A DNA stretch of 6,388 nucleotides, from NCBI GenBank assembly GCA_910587905.1, contig CAJUOF010000074.1:1-6388 (forward strand), in the 5' to 3' direction. Shown one piece after another: positions 4,691 to 6,388 of the stretch. Source of the DNA: an uncultured Lachnospiraceae bacterium (GTDB lineage: Bacteria; Bacillota_A; Clostridia; Lachnospirales; Lachnospiraceae). Each line of letters starts with the position of its first letter. Position 1 is the stretch's first letter. The position numbers were made by a program, and so were the translations under genes. The notes below the pieces were generated by a model. The model ran no database searches. It was not told the origin of the DNA and saw only the letters and a program-made list of their open reading frames with translations.

Positions 4691-6388
4691 TTATTTGCTG
4701 TTTCCGGCCCGCTTGCGCATCCGGGAATCCAGGATCTTCTTTCTGAGCCTCAAATGCTCCGGCGTCACCTCCAAAAGCTCGTCGGCGTCGATGAAGTCCA
4801 GAGCCTGCTCCAGGCTCATGATGACGGGCGGCACCAGCTTGAGCGCCTCGTCGGAGCCGGAGGAACGGGTGTTGGTCAGATGCTTCGTCTTGCAGACATT
4901 GACCTCAATGTCCTCCGCTTTCGCATTGGAACCGACCACCATGCCGGCGTAAACCTTCTCACCGGCCCCGATGAACAGATTCCCCCGCTCCTGGGCGTTG
5001 AACAGGCCGTAAGTGACGCTCTCCCCGCTCTCGAAAGCGATCAGGGAACCCTGACGGCGGTACTGGATATCTCCCTTATAAAGAGCGTAGCCGTCGAACA
5101 GCTGATTCATGACGCCGTTCCCCTTGGTGTCCGTGAGGAAATCGCCCCGGTAACCGATGAGCCCCCTGGAGGGAATGGAAAATTCCATCCTGGTATAGCC
5201 CGTGCCCGAGGGGGACATCCCCTGCAGCTCCCCTTTCCGGAGGGAGAGTTTCTGGATGACCGTGCCGGAAAACTCGTCGGGCACGTCGATGTAGACCAGC
5301 TCCATGGGCTCCAGCCTCCGCCCCTTCTCGTCCTGCTTGTAGATGACCTCCGCCTTGCTGACGGCAAACTCATAGCCCTCTCTCCGCATGTTTTCGATGA
5401 GAACGGAAAGGTGCAGCTCTCCCCTGCCGGACACCTTGAACCGGTCGGCGTCCTCCGTCTCCTCCACCCGGAGGCTGACATCCGTGTTTAACTCCCGGAA
5501 AAGACGGTCTCTAATGTGGCGGGAGGTCACGTACTTGCCCTCCGTCCCCGCCAGGGGACTGTCGTTGACCATGAAATGCATGGCGATGGTCGGCTCGGAA
5601 ATCTTCTGGAAGGGGATCGGATCCGGGTGCTCCGGGGAGCAGAGGGTGTCCCCGATGTGCAGGTCGGCAATGCCGGAGATGGCCACGATGGAGCCGATCT
5701 TTGCCTCCGCCACTTCCACCTTCTCCAGGCCGTCAAACTCGTAGAGACGGCTGACCTTGACCTTTTTGAACTTATCCGGGTCGTGATGGTTCACCAGGGC
5801 CACCTCCTGGTTGACCCGGATGGAACCGTTGTCCACCTTGCCGACGCCGATCCGCCCTACGTATTCATTATAATCAATGGTGCTGATCAAAATCTGGGTA
5901 TCTGCGTCCGGATCCCCCTTCGGCGCCGGGATATGATCAAGGATCGTATCAAACAGCGGCTTCATGTCCTTCTTCTCGTCCCCCAGGTCCTTCACCGCAT
6001 AACCGCCCTTGGCCGAGGCAAAGACGAAGGGGCAGTCAAGCTGCTCGTCGGAGGCGTCCAGCTCCAGAAGGAGCTCCAGCACCTCGTCGATCACCTCACT
6101 GGGCCTGGCCTCCGGCCGGTCGATCTTGTTGATGCAGACGATCACCGAGAGATTTAACTCCAGGGCCTTCTGCAGCACGAACTTGGTCTGGGGCATGGCC
6201 CCCTCGAAGGCGTCCACCACCAGGATCACGCCGTTGACCATCTTGAGCACCCGCTCCACCTCGCCGCCGAAATCCGCATGGCCGGGAGTGTCGATGATGT
6301 TGATCTTCGTCCCTTTATAAAAAACTGCCGTGTTTTTGGAGAGGATCGTGATCCCCCGCTCCCTCTCGATGTCGTTGGAGTCCATGAC
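4691..6388 (-). CDS. typA: Ribosome-associated translational GTPase TypA/BipA, N-terminus beyond window edge
   Basis: 565 codons plus the TAA stop are visible; the reading frame is open to the right edge, entering with V-M-D-S-N-D-I-E-R-E-R-G, an internal family sequence. TypA proteins are usually a little over 600 residues, so about 40-50 N-terminal residues with the P-loop are outside. Counting the first visible residue as 1, the effector loop RGITI is at 11-15, the G3 motif DTPGH at 33-37, NKID at 87-90 and SAK at 125-127. Domain II, the EF-G-like domains III and V (for example SGRGELHLSVLIENMRREG and PSRGLIGYRGDFLTDTKG) and the TypA-specific basic C-terminal domain (HLRLRKKILDSRMRKR) follow. 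It binds the ribosome in the EF-G site and is associated with ribosome assembly and with stress or low-temperature growth in other bacteria. It is intact as far as seen. The internal ATG at 6385 is not the true start. Confidence 0.97.
   Translation of the reverse strand, partial: VMDSNDIERERGITILSKNTAVFYKGTKINIIDTPGHADFGGEVERVLKMVNGVILVVDAFEGAMPQTKFVLQKALELNLSVIVCINKIDRPEARPSEVIDEVLELLLELDASDEQLDCPFVFASAKGGYAVKDLGDEKKDMKPLFDTILDHIPAPKGDPDADTQILISTIDYNEYVGRIGVGKVDNGSIRVNQEVALVNHHDPDKFKKVKVSRLYEFDGLEKVEVAEAKIGSIVAISGIADLHIGDTLCSPEHPDPIPFQKISEPTIAMHFMVNDSPLAGTEGKYVTSRHIRDRLFRELNTDVSLRVEETEDADRFKVSGRGELHLSVLIENMRREGYEFAVSKAEVIYKQDEKGRRLEPMELVYIDVPDEFSGTVIQKLSLRKGELQGMSPSGTGYTRMEFSIPSRGLIGYRGDFLTDTKGNGVMNQLFDGYALYKGDIQYRRQGSLIAFESGESVTYGLFNAQERGNLFIGAGEKVYAGMVVGSNAKAEDIEVNVCKTKHLTNTRSSGSDEALKLVPPVIMSLEQALDFIDADELLEVTPEHLRLRKKILDSRMRKRAGNSK

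Noticed and set aside
4754..6157. Long plus-strand frames of 245 and 213 residues opposite typA
   Set aside because: They are antisense shadows of a strongly conserved GTPase gene, caused by GC-biased codon use; no ribosome binding sites or family motifs.
6383..6388. ATG at 6385 as the start of typA
   Set aside because: The frame continues to the window edge and the residues around it are an internal conserved segment just before the RGITI effector loop; the P-loop must lie further upstream.

Overview
The window looks like a piece of chromosome from a Gram-positive anaerobe of the class Clostridia, most likely the Lachnospiraceae. This is inferred from strong AGGAGG ribosome binding sites, a moderately high GC content, a class A penicillin-binding protein with paired C-x2-SG-x-LA cysteine motifs and a proline-rich tail, and an iron-sulfur flavoprotein of the type common in gut anaerobes. 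The genes are housekeeping genes. The unusual material lies in the two long non-coding gaps.

Layout, left to right. (1) Bases 1-353, minus strand: the N-terminal two thirds of a YigZ/IMPACT-family protein, running off the left edge. (2) Bases 354-703: a divergent intergenic region. It carries a plausible yigZ promoter (minus), an extended -10 promoter (plus), three phased GTTTC motifs, and a roughly 180-nt leader with successive stem-loops ending at a strong ribosome binding site. (3) Bases 704-3460, plus strand: a complete 918-residue bifunctional class A penicillin-binding protein. The frame stays open upstream to an ATG at 557, but the real start is almost certainly 704. (4) Bases 3461-4003: 543 bases without a credible gene, filled with repeats: a hairpin 4 nt after the stop codon, three direct repeats of about 75 bp, then a separate imperfect palindrome of about 250 bp. 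(5) Bases 4004-4627, minus strand: a 207-residue flavodoxin-fold protein with a C-x2-C-x2-C-x7-C cluster motif. (6) Bases 4628-4690: a short gap with a GC-rich hairpin. (7) Bases 4691-6388, minus strand: the ribosome-associated GTPase TypA/BipA, missing its extreme N-terminus at the right edge.

How the genes relate. typA and the flavoprotein gene are co-directional, 63 bp apart, and could share a transcript with the hairpin modulating read-through. The penicillin-binding protein gene converges on the flavoprotein gene, and the palindromic region fills the space between the two 3' ends. yigZ and the penicillin-binding protein gene are divergent and share one regulatory region. No metabolic link among the four proteins is evident. 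No new protein system is visible. The candidates for something undescribed are the repeat/palindrome block at 3465-3983 and the structured leader at 520-703.
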